In this document: piece after piece, positions 1-8,134 of the stretch | Layout: each line of letters opens with the position of its first letter | How positions within the stretch are numbered: position 1 is the first letter of the stretch | From: Lysobacterales bacterium | Lineage (GTDB): Bacteria > Pseudomonadota > Gammaproteobacteria > Xanthomonadales > UBA2363 | Direction: 5' to 3' | Length of the DNA stretch: 64,000 nt | NCBI GenBank assembly: GCA_019634735.1 | Contig: JAHCAT010000004.1 | Span: 124,001-188,000 of the forward strand | Made by a program: the position numbers and the translations under genes | Notes under the pieces: generated by a model | Told to the model about the DNA's origin: nothing | Databases searched by the model: none | What the model saw: the letters and a program-made list of their open reading frames with translations, nothing else

Positions 1-1321
1 GATCGCGGCGCACCACGCCGACCTGGCCGGTCGCCGCGGCGGTCGTCTCCGAGGCCATCGCCGCCCCCATCAGGACGCCGTGCGACCAGTCCCGGGCCTG
101 GGTGACCAGCGGCACCAGGCTGCGCCGGCGGCCGCCGAAGATGATGGCGCTGATCGGTACGCCGTGCGGGCGCTCGGCGGCGTCGGTGTAGCTGGGACAG
201 TTGTGCATCGACACCGTGAAGCGGGCATTGGGATGCGCAGCCGGGCCGTTGGCCGGGTCGTAGGGTCTCCCGCGCCAGTCGAGTGCCGGCTCGCCCTCGT
301 CGAGTCCCTCCCACCAGGGCCGCTGGTCGGCGGTGACGGCGACGTTGGTGAACAGGGCGTCGCGGTCCAGCATCGCCAGGGCGTTCGGATTGGTGCCCGG
401 GCCGGTACCCGGGGCGACACCGAAGAAACCGGCCTCGGGATTGATTGCCCACAGCCGGCCGTCGTTGCCGCGCTGCATCCAGCAGATGTCGTCGCCGACC
501 GTCCAGACCTTCCAGCCGCGCTCGCGGTACGCCGCGGGTGGGATCAGCATGGCCAGGTTGGTCTTGCCGCAGGCGCTGGGGAAGGCGGCGGCGACATAGC
601 GGGTCTCCCCGTCCGGACGCTCGATGCCGACGATCAGCATGTGTTCGGCCAGCCAGCCTTCCTGGCGGGCCTGCCAGGAGGCGATCCGCAGGGCATGGCA
701 CTTCTTGCCGAGCAGGGCGTTGCCGCCATAGCCCGAGCCGTAGGACTTGATGGTCAGTTCCTCGGGGAAATGCATGATGAAGCGCCGCTCAGGGTCGAGT
801 TCGCCGGTCGAGTGCAGACCCTTCACGAAGCTGCCGTCGCGCTCGATGCGGCGCAGCGCGTCGCTGCCCATGCGGGTCATCCGGCGCAGGTTGGCGACCA
901 CGTAGGGGCTGTCGGTGATCTCGACGCCGCAGCGCGCCAGCGGCGACTCGATCGGGCCCATGCAGTAGGGCACCACGTACAGGGTGCGCCCTGCCATGCA
1001 GCCGTCGAACAGCGCGTCGATGCGGGCATGCGCCTCGTCGGGTGCCAGCCAGTGGTTGTTCGGGCCGGCATCCTCACGGCGCCGCGTGCACACGAAGGTC
1101 AGGTGCTCGACGCGCGCCACGTCGTCGGGATGGGAGCGGTGCAGGTGGCAGCCCGGGTGGCTGTCGGCATTGAGCGGCAACAGGTCGCCGCTGCCTAGCA
1201 TGCTTTCGGTCAGGGCCCGGTCCTCGGTGTCGGATCCGTCGCACCAGTGGATGCGCGCAGGGCGGGTAAGTCGGGCGACCTGGTCGACCCAGGCATTGAG
1301 TTCGGGCAGCTTGCTGGACAT
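1..1321 (-). CDS. pckG: Phosphoenolpyruvate carboxykinase (GTP), 3' end cut by window
   Basis: Converts oxaloacetate plus GTP to phosphoenolpyruvate, CO2 and GDP: the first committed step of gluconeogenesis, in the cytosol. Reading the minus strand from the ATG at 1321 gives MSSKLPELNAWVDQVARL and about 440 codons without a stop before the window edge; the full family length is about 600 residues. Visible hallmarks are the P-loop FPSACGKTNLAM with the reactive cysteine characteristic of the GTP class, the preceding GYGGNALLGKKCHALR segment, and NPEAGFFGVAPGTG. It lies downstream of a TetR gene on the same strand, with a gap of about 100 nt. Family assignment is sure; the C-terminus is outside the window. 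Confidence 0.95.
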   Translation of the reverse strand, partial: MSSKLPELNAWVDQVARLTRPARIHWCDGSDTEDRALTESMLGSGDLLPLNADSHPGCHLHRSHPDDVARVEHLTFVCTRRREDAGPNNHWLAPDEAHARIDALFDGCMAGRTLYVVPYCMGPIESPLARCGVEITDSPYVVANLRRMTRMGSDALRRIERDGSFVKGLHSTGELDPERRFIMHFPEELTIKSYGSGYGGNALLGKKCHALRIASWQARQEGWLAEHMLIVGIERPDGETRYVAAAFPSACGKTNLAMLIPPAAYRERGWKVWTVGDDICWMQRGNDGRLWAINPEAGFFGVAPGTGPGTNPNALAMLDRDALFTNVAVTADQRPWWEGLDEGEPALDWRGRPYDPANGPAAHPNARFTVSMHNCPSYTDAAERPHGVPISAIIFGGRRRSLVPLVTQARDWSHGVLMGAAMASETTAAATGQVGVVRRD

Positions 1322-1422
1322 GGGTGGTGGCAGGGCAGGGGGGAAAGAGGTGTCACCGGACAGTAACCTTCGCCTGCCGGGCGTGCAAACCGCCGGGCCG
1401 CGATGCGCGCGGGGGCGGAGGC

Positions 1423-2019
1423 TCAGGCCGGGGGGATCAGGGTGGCGATCGTGTGGTCGATGAACGCTTCGAACTCGCTGTGCTCGGCGAAGCGCGGTTG
1501 GCCGAGCTGCAGGGAAAGCTGCAGGAAGCCGGCATACACGCTGTAGGAGAGCAGGGCGCGGTGGCTGGCCTGCTGGCGGTCCAGGCCGATCTGGCGGAAC
1601 GCGCGGGCCAGGAAGTCCAGGCGCCTGCGCACCACCCGGGTCATGATCGGCTTGACCAGGGGATGGTCCAGGGCCTTGAGCAGTTCGCCGTAGATGATGT
1701 GGGTGCGCAGCTCCTCGCTGACCCGCATGAACAGGCGGCGCAGGCGCTCGCGGGGGTCGGCGATCGGTTCGATGGCGTCGAACAGGTTCTCCTGTTCCTG
1801 TCGCTCCCAGCTCTCGATGGCGCCCTTGAGCAGGGCGTCGCGGTTCTCGAAGTGCCAGTAGAAGCTGCCCTTGGTCACGCCCAGGCGGCGGGCCAGCGGC
1901 TCCACGGCCAGCGACAGGACGCCGTGCGCGGCGATCTCGTCGAGGGCGGCGTTGAGCCAGTCGTCGGCGGTGAGCCGGACCTTCTCGGGCTGCGCGGCGG
2001 GGGCGTTGCGGATGGTCAT
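1423..2019 (-). CDS. TetR/AcrR family transcriptional regulator
   Basis: 198 residues. The N-terminal helix-turn-helix (about residues 17-63) is typical of TetR: LARRLGVTKGSFYWHFENRDALL. The C-terminal ligand domain is helical and not assignable to a ligand. It is divergent from the alpha/beta hydrolase and fadE genes, with only 92 nt between the two start codons. By the usual TetR arrangement it probably represses that pair and itself; an acyl-CoA or fatty-acid inducer is an inference from context. pckG follows on the same strand, so co-transcription with gluconeogenesis is possible. ATG start chosen at 2019. Confidence 0.9.
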   Translation of the reverse strand: MTIRNAPAAQPEKVRLTADDWLNAALDEIAAHGVLSLAVEPLARRLGVTKGSFYWHFENRDALLKGAIESWERQEQENLFDAIEPIADPRERLRRLFMRVSEELRTHIIYGELLKALDHPLVKPIMTRVVRRRLDFLARAFRQIGLDRQQASHRALLSYSVYAGFLQLSLQLGQPRFAEHSEFEAFIDHTIATLIPPA

Positions 2020-2111
2020 GGCATTGATGGTAACCGGGCCGTCACGGCGCCGCGCGGCTGTGCCCGGTCGGGCGATTGACCTGTGCGCCGGGCCGCTCCA
2101 TACTCAGGCGT

Positions 2112-2975
2112 ATGGAAACGCCGGCCCCCGTCCTGCCCGAAGCTGTTCGCGTCCAGGCGGCCGACGCCCTGCTGGCCGGCGAGCGCCACGGCCGGACCGG
2201 TCGCGGCCTGCTGTTCGCCCACGGCCTGGGGCAGTCCCGCGGCGCCTGGCGGCGCAGCGCCGCACGCCTGGCGGGTGCCGGCTGGCAGGCCCTCGCGGTC
2301 GATGCCCGCGGCCATGGCGACAGCGGCCGCAATCCGCCCGACCAGCCTTACCGCACCGCCCAGATGGTCGACGACCTGGCCTGCTGGGCACGCGCCTTCG
2401 ATGCGCCCCCGGTCCTGGTCGGTGCCTCCATGGGGGGGCTGACCGGCCTGGCCGCGCAGGCCCTGCACCGGCCGTTCGCCGCCCTGGTCCTGGTCGACAT
2501 CACGCCACGCTGGGAGCCCGAAGGCGTCGCCCGCATCCTGGCGTTCATGCGCGCCCATGCCGACGGCTTCGAGTCGATCGAACAGGCGATCGACGCGGTG
2601 GCCGCACACCTGCCGCACCGGCCGCGCAAGCGCGCCGGCGCCCTCACCGATCTGCTGGTCGCTGATGCGGACGGTCGCCTGCGCTGGCATTGGGACCCGC
2701 GCCTGGTCGAGGACATCGCCCGCGATGGCGATGCCCGCCAGCACGAGCTGATGGAAGCCGCCCGCGCCATCGACGTGCCCACCCTGCTGGTCACCGGCGG
2801 TGCCAGCGACGTGGTCTCCGGCGAGACCATCGACGAATTCCTGTCGCTGGTGCCGCACGCCCGCCACCAGGTCATCGAGCACGCCCGCCACCTGGTCGCC
2901 GGCGACGACAACGATGCCTTCGCGCAGGCCGTGCTCGACTTCCTCACCCCGCTGCAGCTCAGGCCGGCGGCCTGA
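2112..2975 (+). CDS. Alpha/beta fold hydrolase
   Basis: 287 residues, cytosolic, no signal peptide. Alpha/beta hydrolase hallmarks: oxyanion segment FAHGLGQSRGAW (about 35-46), DARGHGDSG (64-72), nucleophile elbow VGASMGG with Ser106, and a probable catalytic His260 in EHARHLVAG near the end. The ATG at 2112 is preferred over a TTG at 2076 because the fold starts shortly after it. The stop is 25 nt before fadE, which has its own AGGAG site, so the two are probably co-transcribed. Substrate unknown; an ester or thioester linked to fatty-acid degradation would fit the neighbour. Confidence 0.85.
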   Translation: METPAPVLPEAVRVQAADALLAGERHGRTGRGLLFAHGLGQSRGAWRRSAARLAGAGWQALAVDARGHGDSGRNPPDQPYRTAQMVDDLACWARAFDAPPVLVGASMGGLTGLAAQALHRPFAALVLVDITPRWEPEGVARILAFMRAHADGFESIEQAIDAVAAHLPHRPRKRAGALTDLLVADADGRLRWHWDPRLVEDIARDGDARQHELMEAARAIDVPTLLVTGGASDVVSGETIDEFLSLVPHARHQVIEHARHLVAGDDNDAFAQAVLDFLTPLQLRPAA

Positions 2976-3000
2976 GACCCCGTTAGCTAGGAGTTCCACC

Positions 3001-5475
3001 ATGATCAACCTGCTGCCCTTCCTGGTCCTGCTGCTGGTCGCCGGCATCGCCGCCTACCACCGCTGGCGCCTGCCGACCTGGGCTGCCGTGTCGGCGATCG
3101 CCCTGGCCGTGGTCGTGTTCGGGACCCAGGTGCACTGGCTGGCCGGTCTGGTCGCCGTCGTGCTGTTCGCGGTGGTCGCCGTGCCCCTGCTGCACCTGCC
3201 GACGCGGCGCCAGTTCCTCACCCTGCCCGTGCTCAAGCTCTACCAGCGGATGCTGCCGTCGCTGTCGGAGACCGAGCAGGTCGCGCTGGAGGCCGGCACG
3301 GTCGGCTTCGAGGGCGAGCTGTTCACCGGCCGGCCGGACTGGAGCGTCCTGCTGCAGCAGCCGGCGCCGCGACTGACCGCCGACGAGCAGGCCTTCATCG
3401 ATGGCCCGGTCGAAGAGCTGTGCGCGATGATCGACGAGTGGCGCATCAACCACGAGCTGGCCGACCTGCCGCCGGCGATGTGGGAGTTCATCAAGAAGCA
3501 CCGCTTCTTCGGCATGATCATCCCCAAGGACTTCGGTGGCCTGGGCTTCTCGGCCTACGCGCATCACCGCGTGCTGGTGAAGATCGCCTCGATGTCGGGC
3601 ACCGTGGCCTCCACCGTGTGCGTGCCCAATTCGCTGGGACCGGCCGAACTGCTGCTGCACTACGGCACCGACGCCCAGAAGCAGCATTACCTGCCGCGCC
3701 TGGCGCGTGGCGAGGACATCCCCTGCTTCGGCCTGACCAGCCCGACCGCCGGTTCCGACGCGACCTCGATCAGCGACCACGGCATCGTCGAGAAGCGCAT
3801 GGTCGACGGCAGGGAAGTGCTGGGCGTCCGCCTGACCTTCGACAAGCGCTACATCACCCTGGCGCCGGTCGCCACGGTGATCGGCCTGGCGTTCCGCCTG
3901 TACGACCCCGACCGCCTGATCGGCGAAACCGAGGACGTCGGCATCACCCTGGCCCTGCTGCCGCGCGACACCCCCGGTATCGAGATCGGCCGTCGCCACT
4001 TCCCGCTCAACGTGCCGTTCCAGAACGGTCCGATCCACGGCAAGGACGTGTTCGTGCCGATCGATACCCTGATCGGCGGCCCGGCCTACGCCGGCCAGGG
4101 CTGGCGCATGCTGGTCGAGTGCCTGTCGGTGGGCCGCTCGATCTCCCTGCCCAGCAACGCCACCGGCGGCGTCAAGATGGCGGCGCTGGCGACCACCGCC
4201 TACGCGCGCATCCGCAAGCAATTCAACATGGCGATCGGCCACTTCGAGGGCATCCAGGAAGCGCTGTCGCGCATCCTCGGCAACGCCTACGCGATCGGCG
4301 CGCTGGCGCGCTCGACCGCGGCCGCCGTCGACCGCGGCGAAAAGCCCTCGGTGCCCTCGGCGATCGCCAAGTACCACACCACCGAGCTGGGCCGCGAGGT
4401 GATCAAGGACGCCATGGACATCCATGGCGGCAAGGGCGTGATCCTGGGCCCGAAGAACTACCTGGGCCGGGCCTGGATGGGCGCGCCGATCTCGATCACG
4501 GTCGAGGGCGCCAACATCATGACCCGCAGTCTGATGATCTTCGGGCAGGGCGCGATCCGCTGCCATCCGCTGGTCCTGAAGGAGATGCAGGCGCTGGCCG
4601 AGCCCGACCCGGGCCGCCGCCTCGCACTGTTCGACGGCCTGCTGTTCGCGCACGTCGGCCTGGCGGTCAGCAACGCCGTGCGGGCGTTCTGGCTGGGCCT
4701 GATCCACGCCCGGGTCGGCCGTTCGCCCGCGCACCGCGACACCGCCAAGTACTTCCGCAAGCTGGACCGCTACGCCGCGGCGCTGGGATTGACCGCCGAC
4801 ATCGCCATGCTCGCCTTGGGCGGCAAGCTCAAGATGAAGGAACGACTGTCGGCCCGCCTGGGCGACGTGCTCAGCGAGCTGTACATCGCCTCGGCCGTGC
4901 TCAAGCAGTATGAGGACCAGGGCCGGCCCGAGGCCGACAAGCTGCTGCTGGCCTGGACCATGCACGACCGCATCCACCGCATGCAGGTGGCGCTGGCCGG
5001 CTTCATCGACAACTTCCCGGTGCGCTGGCTGGCCTGGTTCATGGCCTTCCTGGTGTTCCCGATCGGACGGCGCGAGCGCGCGCCGTCCGACCGTCTGGGC
5101 CGGCGCCTGTGCACCCAGCTGCTGGCGCCCTCGGAGACCCGCGACCGCCTCGCCGAGGGGGTCTACCGCACGGCCAGCGCCAACAACGAGGTCGGTCGCA
5201 TGGATGCCATCCTGCCCCTGGTGATCCAGGCCGAACCGGTCGAGCGCAAGTTCGTGAAGGCCTTGCGGGGCGGTGCCATCAAGGCGCTGGATCCGGCCGG
5301 GCAGCTCGCCGAGGCGGTTGCTGCCGGGGTGCTCAGCGAAGCGGAAGCCGAGCTGCTGGCCAGGGCGCGCGAGGCGGCGATGGCCTTCATCCACGTGGAC
5401 GACTTCGACGCCGCCGACCTGCGCGCCGGCAAGGGCGCCCGCGAGGACCGGCCGCCCCTGCGTACCGTCGCCTGA
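3001..5475 (+). CDS. fadE: Acyl-CoA dehydrogenase, FadE type
   Basis: 824 residues, close to the length of E. coli FadE. It catalyses the first step of fatty-acid beta-oxidation, the FAD-dependent oxidation of acyl-CoA to trans-2-enoyl-CoA. Two or three hydrophobic segments in the first 75 residues (starting MINLLPFLVLLLVAGIAAY) suggest inner-membrane attachment, as in FadE. The ACAD core follows: FFGMIIPKDFGGLGFSAYAH, CFGLTSPTAGSDATS, then the C-terminal helical domain with MDIHGGKGVILGPKNYLG, and the FadE-specific C-terminal extension. AGGAG at 2989-2993 gives a strong ribosome site for the ATG. A long hairpin follows the gene. Confidence 0.95.
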   Translation: MINLLPFLVLLLVAGIAAYHRWRLPTWAAVSAIALAVVVFGTQVHWLAGLVAVVLFAVVAVPLLHLPTRRQFLTLPVLKLYQRMLPSLSETEQVALEAGTVGFEGELFTGRPDWSVLLQQPAPRLTADEQAFIDGPVEELCAMIDEWRINHELADLPPAMWEFIKKHRFFGMIIPKDFGGLGFSAYAHHRVLVKIASMSGTVASTVCVPNSLGPAELLLHYGTDAQKQHYLPRLARGEDIPCFGLTSPTAGSDATSISDHGIVEKRMVDGREVLGVRLTFDKRYITLAPVATVIGLAFRLYDPDRLIGETEDVGITLALLPRDTPGIEIGRRHFPLNVPFQNGPIHGKDVFVPIDTLIGGPAYAGQGWRMLVECLSVGRSISLPSNATGGVKMAALATTAYARIRKQFNMAIGHFEGIQEALSRILGNAYAIGALARSTAAAVDRGEKPSVPSAIAKYHTTELGREVIKDAMDIHGGKGVILGPKNYLGRAWMGAPISITVEGANIMTRSLMIFGQGAIRCHPLVLKEMQALAEPDPGRRLALFDGLLFAHVGLAVSNAVRAFWLGLIHARVGRSPAHRDTAKYFRKLDRYAAALGLTADIAMLALGGKLKMKERLSARLGDVLSELYIASAVLKQYEDQGRPEADKLLLAWTMHDRIHRMQVALAGFIDNFPVRWLAWFMAFLVFPIGRRERAPSDRLGRRLCTQLLAPSETRDRLAEGVYRTASANNEVGRMDAILPLVIQAEPVERKFVKALRGGAIKALDPAGQLAEAVAAGVLSEAEAELLARAREAAMAFIHVDDFDAADLRAGKGAREDRPPLRTVA

Positions 5476-5480
5476 TCCCC

Positions 5481-5511
5481 GCGCCGGCCGGGTCCACGAC
5501 CCGGCCGGCGC
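5481..5511 (+). terminator. Hairpin downstream of fadE
   Basis: A perfect 14-bp GC-only stem, GCGCCGGCCGGGTC paired with its complement around a 3-nt loop, begins six bases after the fadE stop. There is no T-run, so it could be an mRNA 3'-end stabiliser or a Rho-independent-like terminator of a GC-rich genome. It separates fadE from the sigma-factor gene. Confidence 0.55.
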
Positions 5512-5580
5512 GCCGGCGTTGCCGGACGCGGCCGACCGTGGCAAGGTCGGAGCCGCCGCAGCCGGGAGGGCGGTCCTGCG

Positions 5581-6165
5581 ATGGAAGACATCACCAGCCT
5601 GATCGGCATGGCGCGCGAAGGCGACAAGCCCGCCGCCGAACGGCTGTTCGCCCTGCTTTACGAGGAGTTGCGGCGCCTGGCCCGGCGCCAGGTGAACGGG
5701 CCGGACCCGCCCATGCATGCCACGTCCCTGGTGCACGAGGCCTACTTCCGGCTGGCCCGGGAGGGCGCGCTGGCGGTCAACGACCGCGAGCATTTCTATG
5801 CACTGGCCGCACGGGTCATGCGCCAGATCATGCTCAATGCCGTGCGCGCGCGCGGTGCCGCGCGCCGCGGCGGCGGCCTGCGGGTCGAGGCGCTGGACAC
5901 CCAGGCGCTGCGGGTCATCGCCGGCGATGAGCTGGGCGAGCACGTGCTGGAACTGGATGCAGCGCTGGCCAAGCTGGCCAGCCTGGAGCCGGCCCTGGAG
6001 CGCCTGGTCGAGCTGCGCTTCTTCGCCGGACTGGAACTGGCCGAGATCGCCGTCCTGCTCGACCGCTCCGAGCGCTCGCTGAAACGCGACTGGCGCCGCG
6101 CCCGGGCCTTCCTCTACGCCGAGATCGCCGGCCGGCCGGAGGATGCCGGTCCACCGCCCGCCTGA
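5581..6165 (+). CDS. ECF sigma factor, Ser/Thr-kinase-associated type (TIGR02999-like)
   Basis: 194 residues. Sigma region 2 begins ITSLIGMAREGDKPAAERLF and contains YEELRRLARRQ and HATSLVHEAYFRL, a signature of the TIGR02999/ECF43 group. Region 4 is FFAGLELAEIAVLLDRSERSLKRDWRRARAFL. Established knowledge: sigma factors of this group are commonly encoded beside Hanks-type Ser/Thr kinases, and in Xanthomonas citri one is controlled by such a kinase rather than by an anti-sigma factor. No anti-sigma gene is adjacent here; a matching kinase lies 5.5 kb downstream on the same strand (11643). The ATG at 5581 aligns with the normal family N-terminus. Confidence 0.9.
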   Translation: MEDITSLIGMAREGDKPAAERLFALLYEELRRLARRQVNGPDPPMHATSLVHEAYFRLAREGALAVNDREHFYALAARVMRQIMLNAVRARGAARRGGGLRVEALDTQALRVIAGDELGEHVLELDAALAKLASLEPALERLVELRFFAGLELAEIAVLLDRSERSLKRDWRRARAFLYAEIAGRPEDAGPPPA

Positions 6166-6200
6166 CGGCGGCCACCGGCGCGGCAGAGAATCCCGGAACG

Positions 6201-8084
6201 ATGGCCAGCCAACAATTCAGACTGCTGCGCCGGCGCCGGTTCGGACCGTTCTTCGCCACTCAGGCGCTGGGTGCCTTCAACGACAACGTCTTCAAGAACG
6301 CGCTGGTCATCCTGGTCGCCTTCCACCTGCCTGGCATGAGCGAAGGCCAGGTGAACTTCTACTCGAATCTGGCGGCCGGGCTGTTCATCCTGCCGTTCTT
6401 CCTGTTCTCGGCACTGGCCGGCCAATGGGCCGAGCGCCAGGAGAAGTCGGCCGCGATCCGCGCCGTCAAGGCCATGGAAGTGGCGATCATGGCCGCCGCC
6501 GCGCTGGCCCTGTGGCTGCAGTCGCTGCCCCTGCTGCTGGCGGTGCTGTTCCTCACCGGCCTGCAAAGCACCCTGTTCGGGCCGCTCAAGTACTCGATCC
6601 TGCCGCAGGCCCTGCGGCCGCGGGAACTGGTCGGCGGCAACGCCCTGGTCGAGGCGGGCACCTTCCTGGCGATCCTGCTCGGCACCCTGCTGGGCGGCTG
6701 GCTGATGAACGTGGCCGGACATGGCGCGGTGCTGACCGGCGCAACCGTGTTCGTGCTGGCGCTGCTGGGCTGGTGGGTCTCGACCCGAATCCCGCTGGCG
6801 CCGCCCACCGCCCCCGATCTGCGCATCGACTGGAATCCGCTGCGTGCCTCGCTCGCCATCCTGGGCCACCTGCGCGGCCGCCGCGCCGTGCTCAACTCGG
6901 TGCTCGGGGTGAGCTGGTTCTGGTTCTTCGGCGCCCTGTTCCTGGCCCAGCTTCCAAACTACACGCGCATCAACCTGGGCGGCGACGCCACCGTCGCTCC
7001 CCTGGTGCTGACCCTGTTCGCGCTGGGCATCGGCACCGGCTCGCTGCTGTGCGAGGCACTGTCGCGGCGGACCGTGGAGATCGGCCTGGTGCCCCTGGGT
7101 GCCCTGGGCATGACCGTGTTCGGCATCGACCTCTACCTGCAGCGTCCCGGTGCCGCGCCGGTCGCCGGGCTGGACTGGTGGGCCTTCCTGTCCGCGCCGG
7201 GCAATCTGCGCCTGTGCCTGGACCTGCTGCTGATCGGCGTCTGCGGCGGCCTGTTCACGGTGCCGCTGTATGCGCTGATCCAGCAGCGCTCGCCGCGCGA
7301 GCTGCTGTCGCGGATCGTCGCCGCCAACAACATCCTCAACGCCCTGTTCATGGTGGCCGCCGCGGTGCTCGCGATGGTGCTGCTGCAGGCTGGCCTGGGC
7401 ATCCCGCAGCTGCTGCTGGTGCTGGCCCTGCTGAACGCCGTCGTGGCCATCTACATCTTCACCCTGGTGCCGGAATTCATCGCCCGGTTCCTGGCCTGGG
7501 TCGTGATCCGGCTGCTGTACCGGCTGCGCGTGCAGGGCATCGACCAGGTGCCGGACCAGGGTCCGGCGCTGCTGGTCTGCAACCATGTCAGCTACATGGA
7601 CGCGATGCTGGTCCTGGGTGCGGTGCCGCGGCCGGTGCGTTTCGTCATGTACCACAGGATCTACAACGTCCCGGGCCTGCGCCAGCTGTTCCGCGCGGCG
7701 CGCGCCATACCCATCGCTGGCGCCCGCGAGGACCCGGCGGTGATGGAGGCGGCCTTCGCGCAGATCGACCGGGCGCTCGCCGAGGGCGAGCTGGTCGGCA
7801 TCTTCCCGGAAGGCGGCCTGACCACCGATGGCGAGATCGCACAGTTCCGCAAGGGCGTGGAGCGCATCCTGGCGGCGCGGCCGGTGCCGGTGGTGCCGAT
7901 GGCGCTGCGTGGCATGTGGTCCAGCATGTGGAGCCGGCGCGACACGCGCATGGGCCGGATGCGTTTGCCGCGCCGGTTCCGTGCCAGTGTCGAGCTGGTC
8001 GCCGGGTCGCCGGTCGCCGCCGCCGAGGCCAGCGCGGAACAGCTCGAGATGCGGGTGCGGGAACTGCGCGGCGCGCGCGCCTGA
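6201..8084 (+). CDS. MFS transporter fused to a PlsC-type 1-acyl-glycerol-phosphate acyltransferase
   Basis: 627 residues, inner membrane. Residues about 1-425 form an LplT-like MFS transporter (FFATQALGAFNDNVFKNALV; LKYSILPQAL). From about 430 a PlsC acyltransferase domain follows, with the HX4D motif NHVSYMD (His462) and FPEGG at about 535. In Enterobacteria LplT flips lysophospholipid inward and the separate Aas protein re-acylates it; here transport and acyl transfer are joined. The AMP-binding acyl-ACP synthetase half of Aas is missing, so an acyl donor must be supplied by another protein. Role in lysophospholipid repair is inferred from domains. It starts 35 nt after the sigma factor gene. 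Confidence 0.88.
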   Translation: MASQQFRLLRRRRFGPFFATQALGAFNDNVFKNALVILVAFHLPGMSEGQVNFYSNLAAGLFILPFFLFSALAGQWAERQEKSAAIRAVKAMEVAIMAAAALALWLQSLPLLLAVLFLTGLQSTLFGPLKYSILPQALRPRELVGGNALVEAGTFLAILLGTLLGGWLMNVAGHGAVLTGATVFVLALLGWWVSTRIPLAPPTAPDLRIDWNPLRASLAILGHLRGRRAVLNSVLGVSWFWFFGALFLAQLPNYTRINLGGDATVAPLVLTLFALGIGTGSLLCEALSRRTVEIGLVPLGALGMTVFGIDLYLQRPGAAPVAGLDWWAFLSAPGNLRLCLDLLLIGVCGGLFTVPLYALIQQRSPRELLSRIVAANNILNALFMVAAAVLAMVLLQAGLGIPQLLLVLALLNAVVAIYIFTLVPEFIARFLAWVVIRLLYRLRVQGIDQVPDQGPALLVCNHVSYMDAMLVLGAVPRPVRFVMYHRIYNVPGLRQLFRAARAIPIAGAREDPAVMEAAFAQIDRALAEGELVGIFPEGGLTTDGEIAQFRKGVERILAARPVPVVPMALRGMWSSMWSRRDTRMGRMRLPRRFRASVELVAGSPVAAAEASAEQLEMRVRELRGARA

Positions 8085-8134
8085 ACCGCAGCACGCCGCG
8101 ACGCCGAACTGGCAGGCCAACGCCGCGCCCTGGC

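Noticed and set aside
2983..5943. 986-codon ORF on the minus strand opposite fadE
   Set aside because: Antisense shadow of a high-GC gene: His/Gln/Gly/Ala-rich translation without motifs, while the plus strand reads a complete FadE.
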